DNA of 64,000 nucleotides from Nemania diffusa. Its lineage: Eukaryota; Ascomycota; Sordariomycetes; Xylariales; Xylariaceae. The first letter of the stretch is position 1, and each line of letters begins with the position of its first letter. The stretch is taken from NCBI GenBank assembly GCA_038501195.1, contig JBBPUQ010000008.1, positions 4,102,501 through 4,166,500 of the forward strand, in the 5' to 3' direction. The notes beneath the pieces were generated by a model. The model was given only the letters and a program-made list of their open reading frames with translations. It was not told the origin of the DNA and did no database searches. The translations under genes were made by a program, and so were the position numbers. Of this stretch, positions 1-11,598 are shown one piece after another.

Positions 1-538
1 GGATGAGATCTAGGTGGACGAGAGCATCGACGTTGATGCCAGGAAGGGGTAGGGAAACCTTGGCAGGTGTAACTAGGTTGACGGCAATGGTGGCAGCAGC
101 ACCAATGTAGACATCAAGGTCTAGAAGAACCTCAACGTCCTTGATGGAGAGGCTTAGCGCAGGGACAACCTTCTCCAGTGAGATGGCTGCGTCGATGCTA
201 CCCTTGACGTGGCAGTCCTCGCACTTCACCTCAACTTTGGCACCAGCCTGTACTTCGGCGAGATGGTCTACAACAATATCGGCGAGTAAACCGGCGACGA
301 GCACCTTTCCGCTTAGGTCAATGCCTAGGTCGACTTCGGCGTGGACACCCTTGCTGAGATCGAGATCAAGGCCAGCGTCGAGGCCAGAGCCAGTAGTGGG
401 ATAGGCCGACTTGCTGGCGTCAGAGGAGACAGGGTTGCCAAGGTTGAGATCGAGGAGGTCCCTGCTGTTATTGGGAGTAGCCGTCACGAATGAGGCTGCC
501 ATGGCCACAGCCACGGCGCCGTGGTTAGAAAAACGCAT
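1..538 (-). CDS. Secreted protein, N-terminal part (runs off window start)
   Basis: An open frame of 179 codons reads leftward from an ATG at 536-538 to the window edge, so the gene is truncated here. The N-terminus (MRFSNHGAVAVAMAAS...) is a typical cleavable signal peptide. The mature part is rich in Asp-Leu alternations (for example LDLDLSKGVHAEVDLG) and has a Cys pair in VKCEDCHVKG, a pattern seen in large secreted or GPI-anchored fungal proteins with beta-rich repeats (DUF7223-like architecture; this is a recollection, not a search). No stop or obvious intron lies in the visible part. Extracellular location is inferred from the signal peptide; function is unknown. Confidence 0.7.
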   Translation of the reverse strand, partial: MRFSNHGAVAVAMAASFVTATPNNSRDLLDLNLGNPVSSDASKSAYPTTGSGLDAGLDLDLSKGVHAEVDLGIDLSGKVLVAGLLADIVVDHLAEVQAGAKVEVKCEDCHVKGSIDAAISLEKVVPALSLSIKDVEVLLDLDVYIGAAATIAVNLVTPAKVSLPLPGINVDALVHLDLI

Positions 539-3338
539 CGCGGAGGAGAGGGTCGAAACTCAGAACAGACTAAAGAGTGGACTGGATGAGTGATGAGATC
601 ACTGAATCCGATTAAACGAATGTGGTAATGCTGAAGAGCACTGAAAAGAGCGACTGTCGTGAGTGAGCACGATGATGAGGAGGTAGAGTAGGTTTCATCG
701 GGGCGGATCTGGCAGTCTATTTGAATGTCTTTGCCTCCTATGCATGGCAGCATGGCCCGTGAGCCAGGAAATCGAAATAAGATGAGTAGCATGTCCCCTA
801 TTGGCGCCTTATTGCGTGACTCGCCAGTTTACCAAGCCTTCGTCAATGCCTAGTTGATCCAATAGTCGACCCATGAGCACGCGTCTAGGTATGTACAGTA
901 GAAAGACATTTGCCCTTTACGACCTATTCTGTACATCAAACACCCCACTATGTAGCTATGTAGCAACAGCCCGCTATTCTACGTACACCTAATTGGGATG
1001 AGTTCCTACAATTTGCGGAGATGTGACTAGGATATCAGGGGCCTTACCGTTGCAAGTACATACCTAGTCGATGAGGTTGGAACTCAATACCTAGTCTCCT
1101 CATAGCATTACCTAGCCTACCACACTAAGACACCGCCGTTACCTATCATATTTGGCTATGAAAAGTTTATAATATTAGCTAGGAAGCGGTAGAGACATCA
1201 GAGTACTCACATATGACCTATTTACAGCTCAGCTGTAAATAGCCTCGATAGGTATACCGTCACGAGACACCGCCACCAACTATGTTTACACGCGTATACA
1301 GTATATCTAGACTTTACGTAGTGTATGTACATAGACTAAGTAGGCACAAAAGTGCAAAAGTATGGTAACGAGTTTACAACGGTGAGTTGCAGACTGGGTA
1401 CCTATGTATTCAGCTCATACTCTGTACTGTAGTTCGGCTGGGTGCATCGGAGGGGCCATCAGGAGATGAGCTGCGCGCAGATTCGCCCCCGTCGATGTAG
1501 ATCGGCTGGGTCGCCCTGACCTGGTCGTGTCTAGACCGGATCGATAATTCTGACAGCTTCCAACCGGTGAATTACAGTACCATAGAATGGTCGTCTTCAG
1601 AGGACCGCATATGTAACGGAGCGGCGGTGCAATGACGTCCGCTCCCCTGATATTCTTATTAAGCTCTGCGGTTCCGGCACGCTCCCCACATCTATACTCC
1701 CGGCAATCCAGTAGCTTCGCTAGTCTCTGTCAGGGGGCGGGTGCCATGTCGTGGCGTTGTAGCGTGCCTGGCAAATGATGATCTGCATGCTAGCGTCCTA
1801 ATCCGTATTTGTATAGCTACGTCAAAAGAAATAGTCCCAGTAGCTAAGCGTATGTAAAACGTTTCTCTCGCATATAGTTATGTCTTATACGCACGTTTAG
1901 CACGTGTACAGAGTAAATATGTAGATACATACATACAGAAAAGACTATGGGCGAGCGAGTGGTTCATAAAAGATTCAGCTATTCGACCGTTAGATATGCT
2001 TCGCATTGTCGATCGTCGGTCGAGCTATGTACGTGAACATAACGACTTCGTAAACAATAATAGTAACATATGCTCCGATGATCTCCAACACGCCCTAGCT
2101 TTACCACATACATCTCAAGTGACGATTGCTACCCAACTGTAAATCTGTAATATAAGACTTATCATGCTATACTCTGTCCAGCCTAAGATTGCAGTACCGC
2201 AAATAGCGGCGTCCTCCCTTTCGCAACTCGGCTGTGAGTTCGGTCTATGTACATACTCTGTACTGTCGCATACATACCTACAGCAGCTCCAACTCTGAGC
2301 GAGACTCTGAGAACTGATACCGTAACATCCGTAGCCTGCTGAATTGGATATGCAGGTATCGCGCATTTGTAAGCCCCTTTCTAATAAAAAGAACCATAAT
2401 TATGCCCCGGAAGTCCCATCCGAATCACAAGACTACTAATTATGATTCACTTTACATCCGTCAAACTCATAGCAGTTTTGCTGGAAAATTGCACAAGCAA
2501 CTAGTTAAAGTCATCAATCGATCTTTCTCATAATTAGAGAGCATAGGATAACTCTAGTAAAGGAGTCGATTCACTAGAGAAATATCGAAAATTTTCAGAG
2601 GGGTGATATCTCATTTCGCGGGAATTTTGCCCTGTCTTGGCTACACTTATTCATTTCCCGTGCAGACAAAGGCAAGTTCTCTGTTTGTGTGCTTCATGCA
2701 GCGTGACTGGAGAGACGGTCTAGATTTATGATTTATTACAGGCTACCCCAATTATCAAGCTCTGCGCTAGGTAGTGCTGGCCTGCAGGGGCATGAGCGTA
2801 ACCGTTCCACCGGAAGCCTCCCGATATGACCTGGCATGAGGCCTGCATCCTTGGCGCTGCTATCCTGTACTTGCACTAACACTCCCGTTGAGCCGAAGGG
2901 CGAATACCGTCGTGCCCCTGCAGACAAGTACCTATAACATCGGTAGTTCAAATGAGAAAGGCAACACTAAATCTGACCAAGGTGGTAGTTTGGAGCAGAG
3001 CCGCAGACTATTCAGTACTTGAGCCTGCGATGTCTCAATTGACGTGTCGCACTAACCTTCATGTTGTTGAGTGCCAACACAAAAAGCTGCAACCAACTCC
3101 TTTTGCGGACCATAGGTTCCGGCCTCTTATACCAAGAGCTTGGTACAGAGTAGACAACAACACACTCCACCATCCACCGACATTGGTAGTCATAGATAAG
3201 AACCCGACTACTTAAGTAGCTAAAATCCAATAGCAGACAAAGCTAACTGCATCTTTCGTGCTCTCTTTTCCTCTTCCTAACTAGACCTGTTGGGCTCTAC
3301 GCGTTCCGAGAAGAACGGCGTGCTTTTATGGTTGTAAG
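539..3338. other. Gene-poor intergenic region
   Basis: This 2.8 kb stretch lies between the divergent start of the partial secreted gene and the 3' end of the rid gene. I see only short, codon-poor open frames on both strands and no splice-supported gene. It holds a near-perfect 25-bp palindrome (1218-1242) and many TA-rich words. The first 200 bp or so should contain the promoter of the leftmost gene. Confidence 0.5.
1218..1242. repeat. 25-bp palindrome with 12-bp perfect arms
   Basis: CTATTTACAGCT and its exact reverse complement AGCTGTAAATAG flank a single C at 1230. It lies in an intergenic region about 680 bp upstream of the secreted-protein start. It could be a binding site for a dimeric regulator or a remnant of a terminal inverted repeat; nothing in the surroundings decides between these. 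Confidence 0.75.
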
Positions 3339-5555
3339 TTAATCGCCGTGTTCAGTGAGATCAATGTAGGCTTCGGAATTATGTGCGCCGCCTGCAGTGA
3401 GATCGATAGTTGGCCAAACGCGTCGCTGTTGGTTCACATCAGCACATAGGATTGGGCCATAGTCGCAATCGCTCCCGTCGAGTTCCATGTAATCCCGGTC
3501 ACTGTTTGCACTGCTACTAGAGGAGCTAGAAAAATGCTGTGACCCTATGTACTCAACGTCTTCATCATCGCTAGTCTCCCCATCCAACAATGTGTCGTTT
3601 TCAAGATCCAATATCTCAATGTCAGGGTCATCGGGGTCTATGATTTCGTTCTCAATGGCGTAGACCCGGTCCTTCTTCTCCAGCCACTTGCGCAGATGTG
3701 TGTAGAGCACCTTGACGACCATAGGAGGGAAGGCATTCCCAATCTGCTTCTTCCTATCCGGGTTGTGAAACGGGTAGTTGACAGGGAAGGTCTGCAACGT
3801 TGCATATTCCCGCAAGGTGAAATCCCGCCTGCCATTCGGATGGTAATTGCCATAGCCCCCATTCGTCGTGATGCACCGCTTCAGAGTAACGTCGGGGTCC
3901 CACCGCCTGAGCCGCTTGCGCACCATCTCCTGCGGCTGGTGCATGTCGTCGTGCTGCGCCGCGTCGCGCGGTATCCTGTCCAGCATCCTCTTCACGGTGA
4001 CGTGCGGCTTCTTGCCCCGCCGCGTGATCCCCGGCGCGACGTGCGTGGCCGCGGGGAAAGGGGGGAGCTCCTCGCCCGGGCAGGAACCGATCATGACTAG
4101 GCGCTTGCGCGTGGCTGGGGAGCCCCAGTTGACGAGGTCCACGATCTTCCACCGGACTGAGTAGTTGTACTGCGTGAACCCGTGCACGAGGGCGTTGAAG
4201 TAGAATTCGAAGCGAGGGTGTAGTATGCCAAAGGTCTGTTCGAGCGTAAATATGCGAGGGCGGAGCTTCTTGATGAGTTCGTGGCAGGAGAAGAGAACAG
4301 CGATGTTGGCTTCGTCGTTGACTCCGGCGCATGTGTGTGCCGGGGACCAGAACTGGCATGGAGGGGATAAGTGCAGGACATCTACCCGGAATTTTATGTC
4401 CCTGTTTGTGATGAACTGGAAGATATCCAACATGAATAATTCAGCTTCAGGAAATACCTCGCCATAGGTCCTACATGCCCCCAGATGGTGATCACAGCCT
4501 ACTTTGATTTGGAACCCGGCCTTTCGAGCACCACAAGATGCGCCCCCTGCCCCGCTGAACATGTCGCCGAATGTGTATCGTTGTCCAGGTTTCTTTTCGA
4601 TCAGTACTAGTTCAGGATCCGTCTTCTCATCTAAATGAAGTACTATTCCTTTAACTGGACTGTTCTCGTTCGCTGGGTCGTGTTCTCCTCCACGTACTTT
4701 ACCTCCCCGCCAAATGTTGAATCGACTGGTCTCCGATACCTCGAATCTTTTCTTTTTCATGTGTTTCGCGTTGAGATGCTCAATGATGAATTCAAAAGGG
4801 GCTGCGTTCTTTTTTGTTTGGTTAATGTAGGCGATACGAGTAGCAGAATCTCTATATTTGAAGACACATCTCCACCGACACATCAAAGCTCCATGCTGTT
4901 CAAGATCTACGATAGTGCTGTGGACTCCCTGGACGATACAATGCTGGGGAAAGTCCGCATTCGTGAAGTGACAGTTCCGAACTTTGATGACATCGGTGAT
5001 AGGGACCTCTATGGCGGCCTTGACCTCGTCGGGACGATTATCGCCACTGTCGATGTGGAGGACCATAGCCACTTCGTTTCGCAATCGAAGAAGGCGCCCG
5101 CGAAAATTTCTCATACGTGCGAGAGGAATTCCATGCAATTTAATGCCGTCGGGCGTGTTGATTATTTTCTTGATGTGAAGAAATGTAGCTTTAAAAAGCT
5201 GGGGTTGCTCTAGAACCCGAATCTCAACTGTTGATCCCGGTTCAAGTTTTGAACCGTTGAAGTCAAAGTGCTCTATCGATTTTTCTGAGATTATAGAAGC
5301 GTTAGATTTCTGCCGCGTGATAGGGACGTTTGTCAAGTCGATGATATCTGCGAGTTCTGGGATAGCCTCGTCTTCGTTTTCTTCTTCGTCATTATCATCG
5401 TCACGACCGAACGATACAGGGCCTTGTTTGAAACGTTCGGGCATATTCTTCAACCGATCCTCGATGGCCGCTGATTCTGCTTCCAGAGGAGCCTCCTCTA
5501 TGTCTACGTCCCACTCATCCTTGCCGGCGGGACTTGAATCTTCCTGGTTTCCCAT
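3339..5555 (-). CDS. rid: RID/Masc1-type C5-cytosine DNA methyltransferase
   Basis: A single exon encodes 738 aa of a nuclear C5-cytosine methyltransferase transferring methyl from S-adenosylmethionine to DNA. An acidic, disordered N-terminus is followed by a BAH-like region (about 105-220), then the catalytic domain: motif I FGDMFSGAGGAS (about 328), motif IV with the catalytic Cys in LSPPCQ (about 397), motif VI as LEQT instead of the usual ENV (about 437), motif VIII ATRKRLVMIGS, and motif X IGNAFPP (about 604). The EQT replacement is, from memory, the hallmark of the fungal RID/Masc1/DmtA clade, as opposed to DIM-2. RID is required for repeat-induced point mutation in Neurospora. I chose the ATG at 5553-5555 (context GCACCATGGG); an in-frame ATG at 5630 would add 25 residues. 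All catalytic motifs look intact. Confidence 0.92.
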   Translation of the reverse strand: MGNQEDSSPAGKDEWDVDIEEAPLEAESAAIEDRLKNMPERFKQGPVSFGRDDDNDEEENEDEAIPELADIIDLTNVPITRQKSNASIISEKSIEHFDFNGSKLEPGSTVEIRVLEQPQLFKATFLHIKKIINTPDGIKLHGIPLARMRNFRGRLLRLRNEVAMVLHIDSGDNRPDEVKAAIEVPITDVIKVRNCHFTNADFPQHCIVQGVHSTIVDLEQHGALMCRWRCVFKYRDSATRIAYINQTKKNAAPFEFIIEHLNAKHMKKKRFEVSETSRFNIWRGGKVRGGEHDPANENSPVKGIVLHLDEKTDPELVLIEKKPGQRYTFGDMFSGAGGASCGARKAGFQIKVGCDHHLGACRTYGEVFPEAELFMLDIFQFITNRDIKFRVDVLHLSPPCQFWSPAHTCAGVNDEANIAVLFSCHELIKKLRPRIFTLEQTFGILHPRFEFYFNALVHGFTQYNYSVRWKIVDLVNWGSPATRKRLVMIGSCPGEELPPFPAATHVAPGITRRGKKPHVTVKRMLDRIPRDAAQHDDMHQPQEMVRKRLRRWDPDVTLKRCITTNGGYGNYHPNGRRDFTLREYATLQTFPVNYPFHNPDRKKQIGNAFPPMVVKVLYTHLRKWLEKKDRVYAIENEIIDPDDPDIEILDLENDTLLDGETSDDEDVEYIGSQHFSSSSSSSANSDRDYMELDGSDCDYGPILCADVNQQRRVWPTIDLTAGGAHNSEAYIDLTEHGD

Positions 5556-6761
5556 GGTGCCTTTATGACATATGCCACCTAGCTTCGTACACTTCAATTG
5601 ACGTGTGTGAAATACGTTTTGAGGAATCAACCCTTGAAGAGTGTGATATGAATCGAGGTTAAAGTCAGTATGGTCCCAAGCGTGTAACAGAATGTGACGA
5701 TTTGCTGGTTTTGGTTGTGATATAGGTAGTTATGAGATTACAAAACCAGGAATTCTAAAAGGACTTGTGAGTCAGCAGAAAGCTAATACTGAAGATTAAG
5801 AAAGAACAGAAAGAGAGACCTGTAGTAGCGCAAGTCAAAAGGAAGGCGCTAAATTCATACCAAGGTAATTATCTAGAAGTCGACATCAAAGCTACGAAAA
5901 TCTGTGCTATGCTGTGTATACGCTTAAATTTTATGAAAGAGAATTGTGAATACAGAAACCAAAGCAGGAAGGTACCTCTGAACTTGAGCAGCTATTGCTG
6001 TCACTTTAGCTAGTTTTATAGGATGTAGACGGACACCGATATAAAGATACTTAAACGCATGAAAGGTCTATAGTTTTTAACAAGATAAAAACGGAATAGA
6101 TGGCACAATCACAGGAAATAGTATTACCAAATGAGAGTGTATCGCCGACTAGCATACAGTTTTACTAGGATTTCTATATATTTAACAACTACCTGTCATA
6201 GAATTGACAAAGTAGCTAAGCTATCTTGACAATAGTATAAATTTTATAAAACATATTCTCTACTTTATTTTGTATAACAATATCTAAGCTAGCAAATTAT
6301 CTACACTAGTTTAAATATAGGAGTATACTTGTTAAGAATAACTTATACAATGCGTAGTTTTTGGATCTCTTCAAGCAACAAAAGACAATTCGACTTGTTG
6401 TGATAATAAGCCTTGTAAGTAGTATTGAGCTTATATGATGTACGTATATAAATTATAGATAGAGATTTATTGTGTTATGTTTAATCAGTGACCGTTTATA
6501 TAAAGACAGATGCAGTAGTATAATAGCTCGTATCGTTTGTAGATATTTCTCATATAAATGAACTATTCAAATTGAAATAGAGCCACCGATAGCCGGCGGC
6601 TCACAAGCTTGGGCTGACCCTAAGATCGGCTCTAAGATAAGGTTTTATGGGCCTATCTAGACCTAGAATGAGCAAAGACCACCGATTTCCGCCGGTCGTG
6701 TATCTGAATAACCTCAGCAACCCGCTTGCATATGTAATGACAGTGGCACCACGATCGCATT
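5556..6761. other. AT-rich divergent intergenic region
   Basis: This separates the divergently transcribed rid and Zn2Cys6 regulator genes and must contain both promoters. From about 6160 to 6560 the sequence is very AT-rich with no open frame of note. I see no gene. The composition contrast with the flanking genes makes it a candidate for RIP index measurement. Confidence 0.5.
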
Positions 6762-9489
6762 ATGGAACGTCAAGTGTTGGGGCCAAAAAGCCCTGATACG
6801 GTCCCTAATGCGGGGAACGAGAGTCCGAGTCCCGGTCCGTCTAAGAAACGGGCGGCAAGACGGAGCTCTCCGGATGAAGGCGGCGGCAGAGAGTCACAAA
6901 AAAGACGACGAAGGGCTTTCTCTTGCCTGTCTTGTCAAAGGTTGAAATGCAGATGTGAATATGACCCTGGAGCTCGGGGTTGTCATCGCTGCCAGACTTT
7001 GAGGTGCATTCCCATTCTTATTAGGGGTCTGCCTACCTACAGTCCGCTATTTACCGACCGCACGCGATCTACTATGACTAAGAGCTGATATTTGTTCGTT
7101 AGGATCGCGTGCTCTCTAAAGGATCAAAGTGATGCGTCGCAGAATAGTAACTCTATAGAAACTGCTCGCTCGGGCGTTGAGGAGAGGTATGTCTGCTACT
7201 TGTTGTGGTGAGATCTATTCTCCGTGACCCAGGTTTGACATATCCATCAAATGTTAGACTACAGCGCCACGAAGATGCACTGGAAGAAATTAAGACCATG
7301 ATTCAAGCATTAGGGTCGGACCGCAATGCCTCAAGTCGTTCGCCTCGAGCGCGTACAGACTCCGACGATCAGGAGGACGGCGCTCCAGCTGCTGGTCAAG
7401 ATCCGCCAGATCCGGAGTACCTCTTGAACCCGGTAGATAGGGGATCCAAGTCCGCACCGATCGCGGTTTTGAGAGAGATCAGTCAACATGTGACTCTAGG
7501 TTTCCGAAGGATGGTCGGGCACGGAAATCCTAATCTCGTGCAGTTACAGTTACTGGACGAGCAGACTGCAGGCGAGCTGATAGAACTGTAAGCCGATGCT
7601 CATCAAGGATTACGGGTATAAACAGAAGCGACTAACTGTATTGTTATTATAGCTTCATTAAATATCAAGGCCACACGCTACTCGTGCGCAGCTTTGAGGA
7701 ACTGAGGCACTGTAGTGACACGCGACAAGTGTCGGCATTCCTGCATAGCGTCTGCTGCTTGATCGGTATCGTCTACCGTAGTGACATATGCGGAACACCA
7801 TTGCATCGTCAGATATATGAACAAGTGCGCATCACACTAGGCCAGGCAGTACTCTGCAGCCCTCTAGATTTGGATGACCTCAATGCCATGTTCATCATGA
7901 GCAACAACGCCAATACCCCAAGCAGCGTAAGTATACTACACAAATCTCACCCCTTATGCTGCTTAATATTGACTAGATATAGCAAGGGGGCGAGTATATT
8001 GATAGCTGGCTGTTGACAGGGTACTGCGCAAAGCAAGCCATGTTGAGCATTTACTTCACACAGATTGTCAATCGACTCAAGAAAGGGAACTCGACGATTG
8101 AGGATCACAGGGCGATGCATCTTTGGTCAACTATTTGCCTCCATCACCTTCAGTAAGCCCCTATAATCTTACGCTGACTACATTCACGATAACTAAGATT
8201 TGCCGTAGTTGGGCGGCGACAACGGGTAGACCCTCTATTATCCCTAAAGGCTCACATATTAACCAATGTAACGTTTGTGAGTAGGCCCTGATAACTATGC
8301 TTTTCTCTTATTTGGCCAATTGCTAGATCGATGCCCATAGCTTCGTTATGTTGGTGTTGTGGCGGTTCTGCCCTCATAGTTATCCGTTTAGGAGTCAAAA
8401 CAACTAACGCTTGCTATTGAAGTACTTAGCTTCTACCAGGCGACGATGCAAGATGGGATGCTTGTAGCTGAGATCATGCTATACTCTATACTTCACGAAA
8501 AGCTCCTTCAGGAATCATACCCAAGCGATGGACGTGAGTGCGAAGAGTTTCGCACGTGGAAGCAGCGGTGGAATCACCTACTAGGTAAGTCCCAGACACT
8601 AACATGATCGTAGACGCCCGTATGTGGTACATATGAGATTCTGATAGTTAAAAATATAGCTCTCCCCACATCCTCAATGCTCCGGATAGGTTACCACGCA
8701 GCCTGTCTAATCCTAGCCGTCCGCGCCCTCGGAAAGACAGAGGACGCATTAGGCTCCAGCTCCCTCCTTTCAACCGACAACACCCCCGTAGCAGGCTCTA
8801 CCTCTCTCAACTCCAAGAACGATACCAAAACACCCTCTTCCACCTCGCGCCACGACGCGACCTGGACAGACCCCGAAACCACCACAGAGGAAACCGCACA
8901 CGCCTCAGACAGCAAATCTGACACCGCCACCCGCAACCTCCTCCGCGCCAACGTCTGCAAGCACGCGCGCCTCGTCCTGGAGACCTTCCTCGAGATGCCC
9001 CCGTTCCTCCTCGACAGCGCGCCGACGTGCACGTGCCTGTGCCTGGGGTACTGCGCGCTCGTGCTCGCGCACTACGACGCCGCGCAGTCGCGCATCCCGG
9101 ACGCCGTCGTGCTGCGCCTCGTCATGCGCCTCGACCAGTGGGTGCAGACATCGCCGGGCAAGGCGTGGTCGTATAAGTACGGCGCGCTGGCCATCCGGAA
9201 GGTCGAGGCGCGGGTGCGGTCGCCTGCGTTTCCCGCCGCCGCGGACGGCGGGCTTGGTGCTGGGGAGGGGAGGGTGGATATCGTGGCTGCGGAGCGGGAT
9301 TGTCGGGATGAGCACCAGACCCAGCAAGATGGGCGCGTTCACGCGTATGCTGCGGAGGATATGCTGGCGTCTGCGGGCAGTGCTGGGGATGTAGATGATG
9401 GGTTGCCGTCGTTTGATCTGGGGGAGCATGCCTTGTTCCCGAGCATGGAGGGGTTTTTTGGGGGCGGGTTTTTGGATTTCATGAGATAG
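6762..9489 (+). CDS. Zn2Cys6 transcription factor (719 aa, 8 exons)
   Basis: Exons by hand: 6762-7003, 7103-7186, 7258-7587, 7653-7926, 7983-8152, 8209-8276, 8423-8584, 8660-9489; the phases close and give 719 aa. Splicing of intron 1 completes a perfect binuclear zinc cluster with spacing C-x2-C-x6-C-x8-C-x2-C-x6-C (CLSCQRLKCRC ... GCHRCQTLRIAC). A basic segment (KKRAARRSS, QKRRRRAF) precedes it. A coiled-coil-like linker follows (EERLQRHEDALEEIKTMIQA). The middle region contains HLHWAATTGRPSIIP and MLVAEIMLY, typical of the fungal transcription factor regulatory region. The protein should bind DNA in the nucleus as a dimer. Its targets are unknown and no obvious partner gene is adjacent. 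Intron 6 (146 bp) is the least certain junction. Confidence 0.9.
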
Positions 9490-11598
9490 ATAGATGACTT
9501 TCATGAAGTCAATAGATGGGTGGCCTCCTCGGGTAGTATATGTGGGAAAAAATAGATGTCTATGTTTGTATCGAACATATACGTTACAGGAGTAAATCTC
9601 TAGAAACCGATAATCTCGTCGAAATAAGAGTACAAAACCTTGAGCAATTCAACACCTTTATTAAGCATACCTATGCTAGTCTCTCCTTTCGATGTGACCG
9701 GTCTATTTTGAATTCCTCGCACTACGTTCTGGTGATATTATAGTGTCTCAATGTGTATTGGGTACACGAAAATCTTGAGAAAGTCTTAGGCGAATAGGTT
9801 GATGAAGACATTTGCAACTGGCTCGAAATTGCTGTCGGAGTATAAAAACGATAGGACAACTGCTAACAGCACAACACGGCATACTACCTAGGTATGCCAA
9901 CTAATAAGAGGTATTGATGTGATTAAAAACTGCAGGAATGATGACAATTGTAATCTGTGTATAATTTCTAAAGCTGCTTGATAGTATAAGGGGCTACAAG
10001 TGAGTATAGAGGATAAGGTACGAAGAGTTCAACAACTTTTTAAATGTCCACATTATGAGTAGTCACAGGTCAATTAATGGCTTTTGTTTTTTAGGTCTTG
10101 AAGTCCGTTATAACAGTTACGTAAAATGTGTTAGTATAAGGCTTAACGGATCGATGAATTGCTTTACGAAGCATCTATGTATATCTATCACATCTTGCTC
10201 CGGGCAAATACTGTTATCGAAAGAAACATATGTCGTGAGCCTAGTTGCTGACGGAGTGGCTGCTAAGAAAGTACCTAGGTAGCTACTCTACGATTGAGCC
10301 ACTCCCTTGTATAGTGAAATATGTAAATTTATATATGCTGAGGAGAAGTATTTAGGTAAATAAGAGTAAATAGGTGGGTGAGCATGTAGGCTGGGGCAGT
10401 ATGGTACCAGATGAAAGGCAACTTCTCCACCTTACTACAAATTAATTGTATTTCTTAATGAAAAGATTAAGCGAGGTAATGTTTTGATTATGACTTCAAA
10501 ATCTATATGTCACTAAACAGCTCGTCAAAGCTCTGACTCATTTACTCCTTGAGTTTGCCCCTCCCCTATACTTCTATAACTACTCGACAAATGAGGTTGA
10601 AGAAATTCAGCTGTTAGAGGAAAGCACCTGGACATTGATTTTGACCCCGAGGTTTATACAGGACAGGTTGCTTTTCTTTATAGGTGCCGCAATCCTTGCC
10701 TGTAGGTACGTACAAAGTGCAATAAATAATATTACCTGCCTCTTTCAACATTCAGCCAAGAACAGAAATCCACAATGATTTTAACAAGAGAATCATTTAT
10801 TCCTAGTTGTGCATTAACAAGTGCTTCACGTTTACTATTTTTTTCTCGTCTAAATGAAATAGATATAAGACTCATGTCAATAAATCCTGGTTTCTTGCTC
10901 TGGTGAATTTGGGGGTTGAGGTTAAATAGTAGAATCTCTTCTCATTCACGATCTTGGCCCCCACTAGAGGCAATGACGGAGCCAAGCCTGTCACCTTAAG
11001 TACTTGCCCTTTTTGGTAAGAATTGTGCGTGCCTGATTGGGTAGTGAGCAATGGCGGGGTAAGAGAATGCCATGCCACTCACCCCTCTACCCCTCTATTT
11101 TGCTTCGAAAGTGACGCCAAAGTGAGTGTAGACCACTGGAAACCGCCGCCTGAGACTGCCCATTTGATACAAACAGCTCTCTCGCCTTCCCAAGACAGGC
11201 GAGCACCGGTGACCTCCGCTGCGGCAGGTGTCTCTGAAACAATCACCTTCGAGGCTCGCCCAGTAAGACGGCGGCAAGATGCCCAAACGTTCCCTAAAAA
11301 CCTCCGCTGAACCCACCAAGCTGATCCCCGACTAGCACTAACAAGGTGTAGTTCCCCACTAAAACAGACTTGTAACAATGCGCTAGAGCGACGGGCAATG
11401 ACTCGAAACTTTTTTTTTCCCTCTGTTGAAATTCAGGGTTCGATCTTTTTTTTTTTTGGTCGTCTCAACGCTTTCGTGAATCCTCTCTGCGGTTGTCTTT
11501 TCTTTCCTTGGTCACATATCTAGACTTTGTCTACCTCCATCGTTCCCCATCGTCCTTTCACTACTTTCCCATCCTTCAACGCAAAGCAAGTCGTCAAG
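9490..11598. other. Intergenic region, possible coding remnant at 10494-10778
   Basis: Between the end of the Zn2Cys6 gene and the HPT1-like gene. It contains a TACCTAGGTA-type palindrome at 9878-9898 (GGCATAC...TATGCC arms), another at 10271-10280, an AT-rich stretch near 10300-10480, and a 95-codon open frame without an ATG (10494-10778). The last 150 bp before the next gene are pyrimidine-rich with poly-T runs (11410-11418 and 11446-11458), as is common in fungal core promoters. Confidence 0.45.

Noticed and set aside
3696..4381. Long frames overlapping the rid gene on both strands
   Set aside because: They are shadows of the GC-rich methyltransferase codons; only the minus 738-aa frame has family motifs.
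11023..11378. Overlapping plus and minus frames upstream of hpt1
   Set aside because: Both are open because the stretch is locally GC-rich; neither shows family features or splice logic, and the interval is more likely promoter.
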